A stretch of 64,000 bases of DNA from Polaromonas glacialis (GTDB lineage: Bacteria; Pseudomonadota; Gammaproteobacteria; Burkholderiales; Burkholderiaceae_C), in assembly GCF_000709345.1 (NCBI RefSeq), contig NZ_KL448323.1:1857830-1921829 (forward strand), read 5' to 3'. The notes beneath the pieces are model-generated. The model worked only from the letters and a program-made list of their open reading frames with translations, was not told where the DNA came from and did no database searches. This document shows positions 8,764 through 16,644 of this stretch, piece after piece; positions within the stretch are counted from its first letter, which is position 1; each line of letters starts with the position of its first letter. A program made the position numbers and the translations under genes.

Positions 8764-9900
8764 GGCGGATTCAAAGACCAAGTGCAACAGTAGGGATAAG
8801 GCCGGCTTTTGCCATGCTGGCATCGTCGTAGAACACCTCTGCAGCGCTGCGCCAGCCGAGGCTCTTTCGGGGGCGCGTATTGAGCTCCCAGGCCATCTCA
8901 TCGAGCTCTCGCTGGGAGTACACGCCCAGGTCCGTGCCCTTGGGCAGGTACTGGCGCAGCAACCCGTTGGTGTTCTCGTTGAGGCCCCGTTGCCAGGGGC
9001 TGTGGGGGTCGCAAAAGTAGATTGTCATCCCGGTGTTGTCGGCCAGGCTTTTGTGCAGCGCCATCTCCTTGCCCTGGTCGTACGTCAGCGTCTGGCGCAA
9101 CTCCTGCGGCAGCGCACAGAACGCCCTGGTGAAGCCGTCGAGCACGTCTGCAGCCTTGCTGCTGCCCAGTTTGACCATCATGGTGAACAGCGACTTCCTG
9201 CACACCAGCGTGCCGACAGACGACGCGTTGGCCTTGCCCACGATCAGGTCGCCCTCCCAGTGGCCGGGCAGCAAACGCTCGTTGGCCTGGGCCGGGCGCG
9301 CATGAATGCTCAACGTGCCCTGCAGCGAGCCGCGCCTGTCAGTGCCCCGGCTGCGGCGCCTGCGTGCACAGCGGCCCTGGCGCAGCAGCCCGACCAGCTC
9401 ACGGCGCAGCTCTCCCCCGGGCATGGCGTAGATGGCGGCGTGGATCGCGGTGTAGATGGTTTCATGACAGGCCTGCAACTGACGTTGCCCGGGATGGCGC
9501 TGCCTGAGTTTGGCAGCGATCTGCTCGGGCGAGCACTTCAGTTCCAGCAGCGCCCTGACCTCGGCCCACAGGAGACCAGTGTGGTGGAGTTTGCGCGACG
9601 GCCAGGCTTCGCGGCGCACCCGTCTGGCCCGCTTGCCGGCGCGCTTTGCGTCATAGCCGCCAGCGATGCGGGGGCGACCCATGACGCATTGCCCGGCTTC
9701 GCTTTGCCACTCATTGCGGCGCAGCTCGCGCGAGATCGTGCTCGGCGCTCTGCCCAGTGCACTGGCAATCGAGCGCATGCTGCAGAACTGCAGCTTCATG
9801 GCCATCACCACGCCGCGCTCTTCAGCATTCAATTGTTGATAGGTTCTTGTCATGCAACTCCTCCGGATTCGTAGTGTTGCACTTGCGATTTGAATCCGCC
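8764..9900 (-). mobile_element. IS30-family insertion sequence, copy 1
   Basis: 1137-bp element bounded by imperfect inverted repeats: GGCGGATTCAAAGACCAAG at the 8764 end and, read inward from 9900, GGCGGATTCAAATCGCAAG. It carries one transposase gene. A same-length copy in the opposite orientation occupies 35498-36634, and every reading frame I compared encodes the same protein in both. It sits between the left palindrome arm and a second palindromic repeat. I could not define an unambiguous target duplication (2-4 bp is usual for IS30). Confidence 0.92.
8771..9853 (-). CDS. IS30-family transposase
   Basis: 360-residue DDE transposase. The N-terminus has the helix-turn-helix that reads the IS ends (LNAEERGVVMAM, then SIASALGRAPSTISRELRRN). 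The catalytic core shows HWEGDLIVGK (first Asp), TYDQGKEM (second Asp) and NENTNGLLRQYLPKGTDL (Glu, in the NxxxxGLxRxYxPK signature of IS30). All catalytic residues are present, so the enzyme is probably active. Start at ATG 9853 (MTRTYQQLNAEERG), preceded by CCGGAGGAG. Identical in predicted sequence to the copy at 35545. Confidence 0.95.
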   Translation of the reverse strand: MTRTYQQLNAEERGVVMAMKLQFCSMRSIASALGRAPSTISRELRRNEWQSEAGQCVMGRPRIAGGYDAKRAGKRARRVRREAWPSRKLHHTGLLWAEVRALLELKCSPEQIAAKLRQRHPGQRQLQACHETIYTAIHAAIYAMPGGELRRELVGLLRQGRCARRRRSRGTDRRGSLQGTLSIHARPAQANERLLPGHWEGDLIVGKANASSVGTLVCRKSLFTMMVKLGSSKAADVLDGFTRAFCALPQELRQTLTYDQGKEMALHKSLADNTGMTIYFCDPHSPWQRGLNENTNGLLRQYLPKGTDLGVYSQRELDEMAWELNTRPRKSLGWRSAAEVFYDDASMAKAGLIPTVALGL

Positions 9901-9902
9901 CC

Positions 9903-10520
9903 ACCAAAGAAAGTTGCCCGGGGAGCGGGAGCGGGTTGGAGCTGAGCGCTCCGACGGGCCATCGCTGCGCTGGGCCCTGGGCACCTGGATCTGAGAGCTG
10001 GTGGCGTTGTCAAAGGCTGGCTGGTTCTACCCTGCGTTCGCCAAAGCTTCACGCTCTGCTTGATCTAACGCGGTGTTGCCCTGGCGGGCAATGCCGCCCG
10101 CCTTGCTCCTTCCCCCGCTGGGGGAAGGTTGGGATGGGGGCCAGCGGTGACAATGTCAGACGGGCTCCTTGCCGGGCCACATGGCCGCTTGCCCCACTGC
10201 CAATGGGATGGGGCCGCAGCCCGATTCGGGCAGGCCCCCATCCCGGCCTTCCCCCAACGGGGGAAGGAGAAACACAGGGAAAAATCACGGTTAGCTGCTG
10301 AACAATCAAGCAGAGCGTGAACCTGTTGGCGAACGAGCGGTAGCGCAAGCCAGTCAGATCAGGCAGAGCGTGAAGCTGTTGGCGAACGAGCGGTAGCACC
10401 AGCCAGTCACAGCCATCGGCCACCGGCCGCAGATCAGAGAACCCAGGGCCCAGCGAAGCGATGGCCCGTCGGAGCGTTCAGCTCCAACCCGCTCCCGCTC
10501 CCAAGGCAACTTTCTTTGGT
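9903..10520. repeat. large non-coding imperfect palindrome with internal direct repeats
   Basis: The arm beginning CCAAAGAAAGTTGCC at about 9904 is repeated in inverted form ending GGCAACTTTCTTTGG at about 10518. Outer arms match over about 85 bp (GGGAGCGGGAGCGGGTTGG and so on). An inner pair at 10106-10141 and 10229-10269 (CTCCTTCCCCCGCTGGGGG with its inverse) lies near the centre. A 53-bp direct repeat around GCAGAGCGTGAAGCTGTTGG occurs at 10310 and 10363, and an inverted partial copy lies at 10025-10070. No convincing gene lies in this 600-bp stretch. Confidence 0.8.
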
Positions 10521-10534
10521 AACTTTCTTTTTTG

Positions 10535-12035
10535 GTGACTGTTCAGTCTACGCGAGCGCCAGGGCCTGTCCCGAGAAGACGGCGCGCATGGCGTGAAGCA
10601 TGCCAAAGCCTTGCTTGCGCGCGGTGTCCAGATAGGAGCGGATGGTGCAGAAATTCTGCGCGCCCGGCAAGGTACGAAAGCAGCCTGAAATTCTCTGCTT
10701 GACCTTTGGCATGCGAATGGCGCGCTCGGCCAGGTTGTTGGTAAAGGGCACACCCAAATCGCGCATGAAGCGCAGTACCTCCTGCTCTCGCTCCAACAGC
10801 CGGCGCAGCAGGTTGAAGGCACCTGACTGCTTGGCCCGGCCACGTTGTCCTAGCGCCTTGGCCGCTGGCAGGTTTTGCGCCTGGCCTTCCTGCACCAAGG
10901 CGCGGTATTGGCTGGCAAAGACCTCGACCTGCACAGCCTGTAGTGCCGTATCGGTCTGACGCGCCGCCTTGCAGGCTTGGTCAGCGGCCAGCAACAACTC
11001 GATAAGGCCCTGGGGCCACGCTTGCGCAGTGGTCTCTTTTTGATAAATCAGCTCGCGCAGTAAGTGTGCGCCGCACAGCGAGTGCGCGCACTCCAGGCTC
11101 CAGTAGGGCGCCCAGCAGTCGTGCACCAGCGTGCCCGCGTAGTTGGGCAGCACCCCATGGTCGGCTATTGCTTGCATGCCCCGCTTGGGATGCACGCCGT
11201 ACCAAGTGTGGGTGGCCGTGGCGGCCGTATGCAGCCACTGCAGGCAAGACGCTACGCGCAGGCCCGATTCATCGACATGCACCACCGCTGCGGCCTGCAC
11301 GCTTTGCACGATGGCCTGCACCGTGGGCACCAGCGCCTGCGCGGCCTCGTGCACCCACTGCACCAGCGTGGCCGGCGAGATGTCCAGTCCATACAGGTCC
11401 TTGATGAGTTCGCCCGCCCGCGCGAAAGGCAGCAACTGGCCCTGCGTCAGGTGCACCGCCAGCGCCCGCACGTTCGGGCCGTATTGCGCGACTTCACACA
11501 CTTCGGGCGCAAACTCGTTCTCGTGGAGCTTGCCGCACGGGCAGCGCAGTTGCAGCGTCTGGAACTCCACCACCTCAAAACGCACGGCCGGGATGTCAAA
11601 CACCTGGCCGCGCCGGTGAACTTGCGCATCACTATTGGACAGCGTCGCCTGGCAGGCATCGCAGCGCTCGGGCAGCGCATGCCGGATGACGATGTCTGGC
11701 CTGTCTGTTTGCTCCAACGTCTTGCCCGCGTGCCCGGCCTGACCGCCCGGCTTCCTGCCCGAGGCCACGCGCAGCGAGGTCGTCTTTTTCAAGCCGTCCG
11801 AAGATGGCGGCTTGCTCGAGTTCTTGCTGTTCTTCGATGCCTGGCCTTCGAGCTCCTTGATGCGCAAACGCAGTCTTTCGACTTCGCTCGTGAGCGCCTG
11901 CACTTGCCCTTGCAGCGCTTGGGCTTTCTCGTTCATGGCCTGGAGCGTCAGGTCGGCAGTAGCGTCTGGTTCTTGCACGGCTTCAAGTTTGACATAAACC
12001 CCTTGGGCTGCAATTCAGGAGGGCTGAACAGTCAC
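10535..12035 (-). mobile_element. IS66-family (ISBst12-like) insertion sequence
   Basis: 1501-bp element with perfect 12-bp terminal inverted repeats, GTGACTGTTCAG at 10535-10546 and CTGAACAGTCAC at 12024-12035. It is flanked by an exact 8-bp target duplication, CTTTTTTG (10527-10534 and 12036-12043). Eight-bp duplications are characteristic of IS66. It carries only the large transposase gene, with no tnpA/tnpB, as in the ISBst12 subgroup. The insertion split the right half of the long palindromic element. Confidence 0.95.
10548..11978 (-). CDS. IS66-family transposase
   Basis: 476-residue transposase. An N-terminal coiled coil (residues about 10-50, with LTSEVERLRLRIKELEGQ) is followed by the NSKNSSKPPSSD signature of IS66 transposases. 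A Cys zinc finger (CDACQAT ... CPCG) comes next, then the DDE core: HVDESGLRV, VHDCWAPYW and NNLAERAIRM. The frame is complete and no catalytic residue is missing. The stop is TAG, two bases inside the left terminal repeat. It probably binds IS ends and carries out cut-and-paste transposition. Confidence 0.95.
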   Translation of the reverse strand: MQEPDATADLTLQAMNEKAQALQGQVQALTSEVERLRLRIKELEGQASKNSKNSSKPPSSDGLKKTTSLRVASGRKPGGQAGHAGKTLEQTDRPDIVIRHALPERCDACQATLSNSDAQVHRRGQVFDIPAVRFEVVEFQTLQLRCPCGKLHENEFAPEVCEVAQYGPNVRALAVHLTQGQLLPFARAGELIKDLYGLDISPATLVQWVHEAAQALVPTVQAIVQSVQAAAVVHVDESGLRVASCLQWLHTAATATHTWYGVHPKRGMQAIADHGVLPNYAGTLVHDCWAPYWSLECAHSLCGAHLLRELIYQKETTAQAWPQGLIELLLAADQACKAARQTDTALQAVQVEVFASQYRALVQEGQAQNLPAAKALGQRGRAKQSGAFNLLRRLLEREQEVLRFMRDLGVPFTNNLAERAIRMPKVKQRISGCFRTLPGAQNFCTIRSYLDTARKQGFGMLHAMRAVFSGQALALA

Positions 12036-12043
12036 CTTTTTTG

Positions 12044-12138
12044 CCAGAAAAGAAAGTCACCCCCCGCCGGGCAGGCGCTCACCCCTCAAACCGCAGAAGA
12101 AGCAAACCCAAAGCCAAAGAAAAAAAGTAGCGATCAAA
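12044..12138. repeat. right arm of long palindromic element, locus 1
   Basis: Inverse of 8648-8763: AGAAAAGAAAGTCACC, then GCCGGGCAGGCGCTCACC, CCTCAAACCGCAGAAGAAGC and AGCGATCAAA. The IS66 insertion separates it from its last 16 bases at 10519-10534. Confidence 0.85.
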
Positions 12139-12254
12139 TCGAAAGCGTGAGTAATCACGAAAAAAGCCAGACAGCACGGCCCTACTGGACCAAACTGCCT
12201 GGCTTGACACCAACCCGCTCAGGTGGCGCGCCATGTCAGCGCGCCCGTGGCGGT

Positions 12255-12860
12255 TTAGCCGCGACCCCGGCGGTCGTCGTTGATCATGCGTTCCACGTCG
12301 TTGCGTAAAGTGTCGAGTTCATCGCGCAGCTGGCGGCGTTCCTGCAGCGTCACCACGCCGTCGGACTTGAAGAAGGCCTCATGGCGTGCAATTTCGCGCT
12401 CCCGGCGCTCCAGCCTGCGCGCTTCGCGCTGGGTGATGCGGCCCGAACGCACGCCTTCGTCGATGCGCCGGCTTACCTGGTATTCGAGGTTGTCAATGCC
12501 GGGGGTGTTGGCGGCATTGACGGGCGGGCGCACCACATTGTTGTTCGCCATCATGCGTTCAACGTCGGCGTTCAGCGCGCTCAGGTCATTGCGCAGCTGC
12601 TGGCGCTCCTGCGGCGTGGCCGTGCCGTTGGACTTGTACTGGGCTTCGCGCATCTGGATGTCGCGCTCGCGGCGGATCAGCATTTGCGCTTCGGAAGGCG
12701 TGATGTGGCCCGACGCCATGCCCTGCTGGATGCGCGTGCTGATGGCTTGCTGCGCCTGGTCAATGCGCGGGGTGCTGGTCTGGGCCATGGCCGGGCTCAT
12801 GCCCAGTCCGGCAAACACGGCGGTGGCCAACAGGGAAGCGGTGAAGAATTTCGATTTCAT
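12255..12860 (-). CDS. exported repeat-containing protein
   Basis: 201-residue protein with a Sec signal peptide (MKSKFFTASLLATAVFAG, cleavage after AMA near residue 26). The mature part is two tandem copies of a highly charged helical unit of about 75 residues. Each unit has SGxIT near its start, an EAxxLxRRERxI core and an ERxxLRxxLxxLxxDVERM end. I do not recognise a named family. The duplicated helices suggest a coiled or periplasmic spacer protein. ATG at 12860 has GGAGA five bases upstream. Monocistronic. It is followed on the minus strand by the right arm of the palindromic locus. Confidence 0.75.
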   Translation of the reverse strand: MKSKFFTASLLATAVFAGLGMSPAMAQTSTPRIDQAQQAISTRIQQGMASGHITPSEAQMLIRRERDIQMREAQYKSNGTATPQERQQLRNDLSALNADVERMMANNNVVRPPVNAANTPGIDNLEYQVSRRIDEGVRSGRITQREARRLERREREIARHEAFFKSDGVVTLQERRQLRDELDTLRNDVERMINDDRRGRG

Positions 12861-13229
12861 GGGGATCTCCAATATGGATGGACTGGCCGGCAGTTCGGAT
12901 GGCAGGCGGCGGATGCGGAAAAAAATTTCCGCTTGCCGTCAACCCCGTCACCCCTACTGCCCCTGAATCGCTGCTTTTCTAAGGCTCTGTGTGATCCAGT
13001 GTCGCCATTGTTGTCTTGCATTTGTTAACAGGGCGTAAGGAAATCAGACATTTACCCGGTATTTACCTCGTGGCTACAAGCGTGTCCTGATGCGTTTTTT
13101 TGTTTACGTGGCTTGCAACAACGAGGTTACACGCGGCTATTGAACCGCAGAAACTCGTCCCAAGCTCATGGAGTCGCACCGTTATTGCCGCATCGCGTTG
13201 ATGCAGCACTCCATTTTTCTGGAAAACCC
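12861..13229. other. intergenic region without recognised gene
   Basis: 369 bp between a minus-strand exported protein and a plus-strand TerB gene. It must hold two divergent promoters. The stretch 13010-13110 is less GC-rich (GCATTTGTTAACAGGG, then TTTTTTTGTTTACG), but no strong -35/-10 pair is clear. I see no repeat, hairpin or RNA gene here. Confidence 0.4.
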
Positions 13230-13694
13230 ATGCTCAGAACCCTCAAGGACTTGTTTGATACGTTCACCGCACCGGCCGGGGAAAGCCCCGAGGCGCAGGG
13301 CCATGCGCTCAAGCTGGCCACGGCGGTGCTGCTGGTCGAAGTGATGCGCGCCGACCCGGCCAGCCATGCTGAAGAACGCCTGGCGGTGCTGGCGACCCTG
13401 CGTGAGAAGTTTGCGCTGCAGGACGACGAACTGGCGCGGCTGGTCGAACTGGCCGAGCAGGCCGCGCGCCATGCCTCGGACTACCACCAGTTCACCACGC
13501 GCATCAACGACCGCTTCAGCCATCCGGAAAAAATCCTGATCGTCGAGCAGATGTGGCAGGTCGCCTATGCCGACGACCACCTGCATGCGAACGAAAACCA
13601 CCTGATCAGCAAGATCGCCGGACTGCTGCACGTCACCCACGGCGAATACATCGGCGCCAAGCTGCGCGCCAAGGAAGCGGCCAGCCTGGTTTGA
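13230..13694 (+). CDS. TerB-family protein
   Basis: 154-residue all-helical TerB-like protein. The core has an acidic helix pattern: LKLATAVLLVEVMRAD, HAEERLAVLATLREKF and YADDHLHANENHLISKIAGLL, with Asp/Glu clusters thought to bind metal in TerB. Tellurite-resistance TerB domains occur in stress-sensing complexes, but no TerA/C/D partner is adjacent. Start at ATG 13230 with GGAAAA just upstream. It is tail-to-tail with another TerB-like gene at 13833. Confidence 0.8.
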   Translation: MLRTLKDLFDTFTAPAGESPEAQGHALKLATAVLLVEVMRADPASHAEERLAVLATLREKFALQDDELARLVELAEQAARHASDYHQFTTRINDRFSHPEKILIVEQMWQVAYADDHLHANENHLISKIAGLLHVTHGEYIGAKLRAKEAASLV

Positions 13695-13781
13695 TGGCGT
13701 CCTGGGACAGGGCTGAGAGCGGTGTCACCCTGACCTGCAAACGTCGCCATGTCTGGCGCGCAAAGTTCAAGCCAAGCCGTC

Positions 13782-13807
13782 ATCGCCGCCTGCGGAATGA
13801 CGGCGAT
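13782..13807. terminator. stem-loop between convergent TerB-like genes
   Basis: ATCGCCG (13782-13788) pairs with CGGCGAT (13801-13807) across a 12-base loop and is followed by TTTTCCCC on the plus strand. It may terminate the 13230 gene. The U-tract is short, so confidence is moderate. Confidence 0.4.
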
Positions 13808-13832
13808 TTTCCCCGGTCGGGGTGAAACCGCT

Positions 13833-14294
13833 CTAGGCGGCGCGGTGCCATGCCGTGCCTATTTTTCGATCTTTAGGTGCGCTGGCAGCGGCTGGCGGTG
13901 CCTGCAGGGGCAAGCGCCACTGCAGCAGCGCGGCGGCCAGCACCACCGACTCGCCTTGGGCCAGGTGCCGGTCAGCCGCCACCAGGGAGATGCACAGTTC
14001 CAGCACTTTGCCCTGAAGCTCGGGGTCGTCCACCTCGCCCAGCACCTGGCGCAGCGGGGCGGGCCGGACCTGTGACAGGTCGGCCCAGCACATGCCCGAT
14101 GACATGGCCAGCAGGTCCTCGCAAAAGGTATGCACCACGGCGTGCAGTTCGACGCGGCTCAGGCCAAGTTGCGCATGCACTTCGAGCCGTTCAAGTAGAG
14201 CCAGCTCCGACGCGCACTGGTGGCCGTCGGCCAGCATCGCCAGGGCCAGGATTCGGGTCGCGGCCTGCGGGCTGTTGCGGGGATAGCTGCGCAT
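13833..14294 (-). CDS. TerB-like helical protein
   Basis: 153-residue cytoplasmic protein. The pattern LALAMLADGHQCASELALLERL plus LVAADRHLAQGESVVLAAALLQW resembles the TerB fold (paired helices with DG and AD...E motifs), but the match is weaker than for the neighbouring 13230 gene. ATG with GGAG six bases upstream. It is downstream of, and on the same strand as, the HPF/RaiA-like gene (40 bp gap), so the two may be cotranscribed. Function unknown; a stress role is an inference from the fold. Confidence 0.65.
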   Translation of the reverse strand: MRSYPRNSPQAATRILALAMLADGHQCASELALLERLEVHAQLGLSRVELHAVVHTFCEDLLAMSSGMCWADLSQVRPAPLRQVLGEVDDPELQGKVLELCISLVAADRHLAQGESVVLAAALLQWRLPLQAPPAAASAPKDRKIGTAWHRAA

Positions 14295-14333
14295 GGGGTG
14301 CTCCTTGGGGTGTCGGTGAAGGGGTGGAGAATT

Positions 14334-14681
14334 TCAGAGGTCGGCGGCGAACGGCCGCTGGCGCAGCTGCATGCGCTCGCGCATCTGGCTGCGACGCACG
14401 CTGCGAACGATGCGCCGCGCCGCCCGGGCCAGCGCGCCTTCAAGCGCCGCGCGCCAGTCGGCGGCCATCGCGGTGCTGACGATGCGGCCGCTGCCCTGGG
14501 TGGTGAACTCGACCTGACAGCGCTTGTCAATGCCGCCGCGCGGACCGTTGACATCCGACAGCCGGATGCTCGCCTGTGGCACCAGCCAGCTCAGGCGGCG
14601 CAGCACGAAACGCACGCGCTGCTCGGCCAGCGCCTGGAATTGGCGGCCTTCGGTGTCGCGGGATTCAAAAATGACTTGCAT
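14334..14681 (-). CDS. HPF/RaiA-family ribosome-associated protein
   Basis: 115-residue basic protein resembling ribosome hibernation factors. It opens MQVIFESRDTEGRQFQALAE, has a beta strand-like ASIRLSDVNGPRGG and ends in a very Arg-rich tail (AARRIVRSVRRSQMRERM). HPF/RaiA proteins bind the small-subunit channel and block translation in starved or cold cells. The ATG has GGAG seven bases upstream. It is upstream of the TerB-like gene 13833 and divergent from the LysR regulator at 14786. Family membership is by pattern only. Confidence 0.7.
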   Translation of the reverse strand: MQVIFESRDTEGRQFQALAEQRVRFVLRRLSWLVPQASIRLSDVNGPRGGIDKRCQVEFTTQGSGRIVSTAMAADWRAALEGALARAARRIVRSVRRSQMRERMQLRQRPFAADL

Positions 14682-14785
14682 TGCAATGCTCCAGGGGTGG
14701 GGTTGAAGATGAAGGCAAGAATAGAGGCAGGCGTGGTTCCTTAAAAGCAGATAATTATTGAATCGACCTTCTAAAAAACCTGACG

Positions 14786-15667
14786 ATGAGCACTCTTTTC
14801 AGCTACCGGCATCTCTACTATTTCTGGGTGGTCGCAAAGGAAGGCGGCATGGTGCGCGCGGCAGAGCGCCTGGGCATGGCGGTGCAGACCGTGAGCACGC
14901 AGGTGCGCGAGCTGGAGCGGTCGCTGGGCCATTCACTTCTCAAGCCCGCCGGACGCGGCCTGGCGCTGACCGAAGCCGGCCTGGCCGCCATGCGCCAGGC
15001 CGAACAGATCTTTCAGCTGGGCGAGCAGTTGCCTGCGGCGCTGCGCGAGGCCACCGGCTCGCCGGCCGTGCGGCTGACGCTGGGCGTGTCCGATGCGCTG
15101 CCCAAGCTGGCGGTCAGGCAGTTGATGCAGCCGGTCATGCAGACGCCGGGCCTGCGGCTGCTGTGCCACGAAGACACCTTCGACGACCTGCTCGGCGACC
15201 TGGCGCTGCACCGGCTCGACGTGGTGCTGGCCGACCGGCCGGCGCCCGCCAACCCCAACCTCAAGGTGTACAGCCATTCGCTGGGCTCGTCCCCGCTGGT
15301 CTGGTATGCGCCGCCGGCCTGGCAGGCGGCGGCGCGGCAGGACTTTCCGCGCTCGCTGGCCAGTGTGCCGGTGCTGCTGCCGACTGGCCATGCCGCCGTG
15401 CGCACCGCGCTCGACCAGTGGTTTGAACGGCTGGGCATCCGGCCGCACATCGTGGGCGAGTTCGAGGACAGCGCGCTGCTCAAGACCTTTGGCGGCAGCG
15501 GCATGGGCGTTTTTCCGGCCGCTGAGCTGGTGCATGACGAAGTGACCAGCCGCTACGGCGTGGAGCGCGTCGGGGCCTGCGAAGGCGTGGCAGAGCATTT
15601 CTTTGCCATCGCCGCGCACAGGAAAGTGTTGCATCCGCTGGTCCAGATGCTGCTGGCAGGGCCTTGA
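14786..15667 (+). CDS. nhaR: LysR-family regulator, NhaR-like
   Basis: 293-residue LysR-type transcription factor. The N-terminal winged HTH has FSYRHLYYFWVVAKEGGM and AAERLGMAVQTVSTQVRELE, the typical opening of NhaR, followed by the LysR co-inducer domain (LGVSDALPKLAVRQLM). NhaR in E. coli activates the Na+/H+ antiporter gene nhaA. No antiporter gene lies next to it here, so the target is unknown. Divergent from the HPF/RaiA-like gene, as LysR regulators often are from their targets. The symbol is by similarity of the N-terminal region. Confidence 0.75.
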   Translation: MSTLFSYRHLYYFWVVAKEGGMVRAAERLGMAVQTVSTQVRELERSLGHSLLKPAGRGLALTEAGLAAMRQAEQIFQLGEQLPAALREATGSPAVRLTLGVSDALPKLAVRQLMQPVMQTPGLRLLCHEDTFDDLLGDLALHRLDVVLADRPAPANPNLKVYSHSLGSSPLVWYAPPAWQAAARQDFPRSLASVPVLLPTGHAAVRTALDQWFERLGIRPHIVGEFEDSALLKTFGGSGMGVFPAAELVHDEVTSRYGVERVGACEGVAEHFFAIAAHRKVLHPLVQMLLAGP

Positions 15668-15671
15668 AATG

Positions 15672-15747
15672 CCGCGTTTACACTATTTATTCAATAGCAA
15701 ACTATTGATGCAGGTATTGCGGAAAAGCCATTTTTAGTCAATAAATC
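15672..15747 (+). repeat. double-hairpin intergenic repeat, copy C (degenerate)
   Basis: Begins ACTATTTATTCAATAGC and continues TTGCGGAAAAGCCATTTTT. It lies after the LysR gene in the sense direction and reaches the convergent sirB2 stop. Confidence 0.5.
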
Positions 15748-16147
15748 AACCGCCCAGCCCCACAGACCTGAACACCACGTCCGCCTGCCGCGTCAGCGCG
15801 ACCGCCACGATGTAGGCAAAGGTGGCCAGCGCCGCCAGCAGCGCAAACGTCCGAATGCCCTTGGTCTTGCCGCGCTTGAGGGCGATGGTGCCCAGCACGA
15901 TGTAGGCCACCAGCGCCAGCACCTTGGCCGTCAGCCAGCTTTGCACGAACGGGTACTGGCCGCTCCAGAACACCAGCACCAGGGCACTGGTCAGTAGCAG
16001 CGTATCGACGACGTGCGGCACGATCTTCACCCAGCGCCGCTGCAGCATCGGCGAGTCCAGCAGCATCCACAGGCCGCGCAGCAGGAAAAAGCTGCCGCTC
16101 AGGACGGCAAAGGTGATGTGGATGTGCTTGATAGCGAGGTAGTTCAC
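15746..16147 (-). CDS. SirB2-family integral membrane protein
   Basis: 133-residue protein with four hydrophobic helices (for example HITFAVLSGSFFLLRGLW, TLLLTSALVLVFW, KVLALVAYIVLGTIAL, FALLAALATFAYIVAVAL). It matches the SirB2 family, which is uncharacterised and usually begins M-x-Y-L-x-[IL]-K-H-x-H. I use the GTG at 16147 (NYLAIKHIHIT follows), which reproduces that start better than a TTG 14 codons upstream. It is the third minus-strand gene after norB and DUF2249 and may share their transcript (140 bp gap). Confidence 0.75.
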   Translation of the reverse strand: MNYLAIKHIHITFAVLSGSFFLLRGLWMLLDSPMLQRRWVKIVPHVVDTLLLTSALVLVFWSGQYPFVQSWLTAKVLALVAYIVLGTIALKRGKTKGIRTFALLAALATFAYIVAVALTRQADVVFRSVGLGG

Positions 16148-16287
16148 GGGCGGGTCCGGTGGGTTCAGTCTGAAAAGGAGCGCAAACAACAGTGCCAGGT
16201 CCGCCGGTCTTCAACCCGCGTCCTGGCACCCTGCTGGCGGCATGGCAAAGCCGCCATTCTAGAAGCGCTGCAAATGCAGGCGTCCGG

Positions 16288-16551
16288 TCAGCCGATGACC
16301 TTGAAATCAATCACGATCTCGCCCGGCTCGCGCTGGACGTAGGCGATGGCCACACTGGGGCCGAAGCGCGCGTTAATCTGCGACAGCAGCGGCAAGGGGT
16401 CGTGGTCATTGCAAAAGCGCATGGTTTCGCCGGGCTGCAGCGAATCGAGCGCGCCAAAGATCGCCGCATGGCGGAAACGCTTGGCAACGCCGCGCGCGTC
16501 AAAAGGGTAGACGCCTTCGCTTGTCACGGGAAGGGAGCAGTTGTGACTCAT
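16288..16551 (-). CDS. DUF2249 domain protein
   Basis: 87-residue single-domain protein. The motifs FDARGVAKRFRHAAIFGAL and NDHDPLPLLSQI are those of DUF2249, a small TusA-like fold found beside denitrification and hemerythrin genes. ATG at 16551 with AGGAGA about six bases upstream. It lies 93 bp downstream of the NO reductase gene on the same strand, so it is very probably cotranscribed. A role in NO or nitrite metabolism is an inference from context only. Confidence 0.8.
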   Translation of the reverse strand: MSHNCSLPVTSEGVYPFDARGVAKRFRHAAIFGALDSLQPGETMRFCNDHDPLPLLSQINARFGPSVAIAYVQREPGEIVIDFKVIG

Positions 16552-16644
16552 GAAAATTCTCCTGGAGGATTCGTAAGGGGTGAGAAGGCGCGGGCTGAAG
16601 AGGCGGGTCTGGCCAGCCTCTTCAGGCAGCGGCTGGTCAATCAA

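Noticed and set aside
10305..10410. CRISPR array (two 53-bp direct repeats)
   Set aside because: Only two units, no uniform spacers, no cas genes, and the repeats belong to a larger palindrome.
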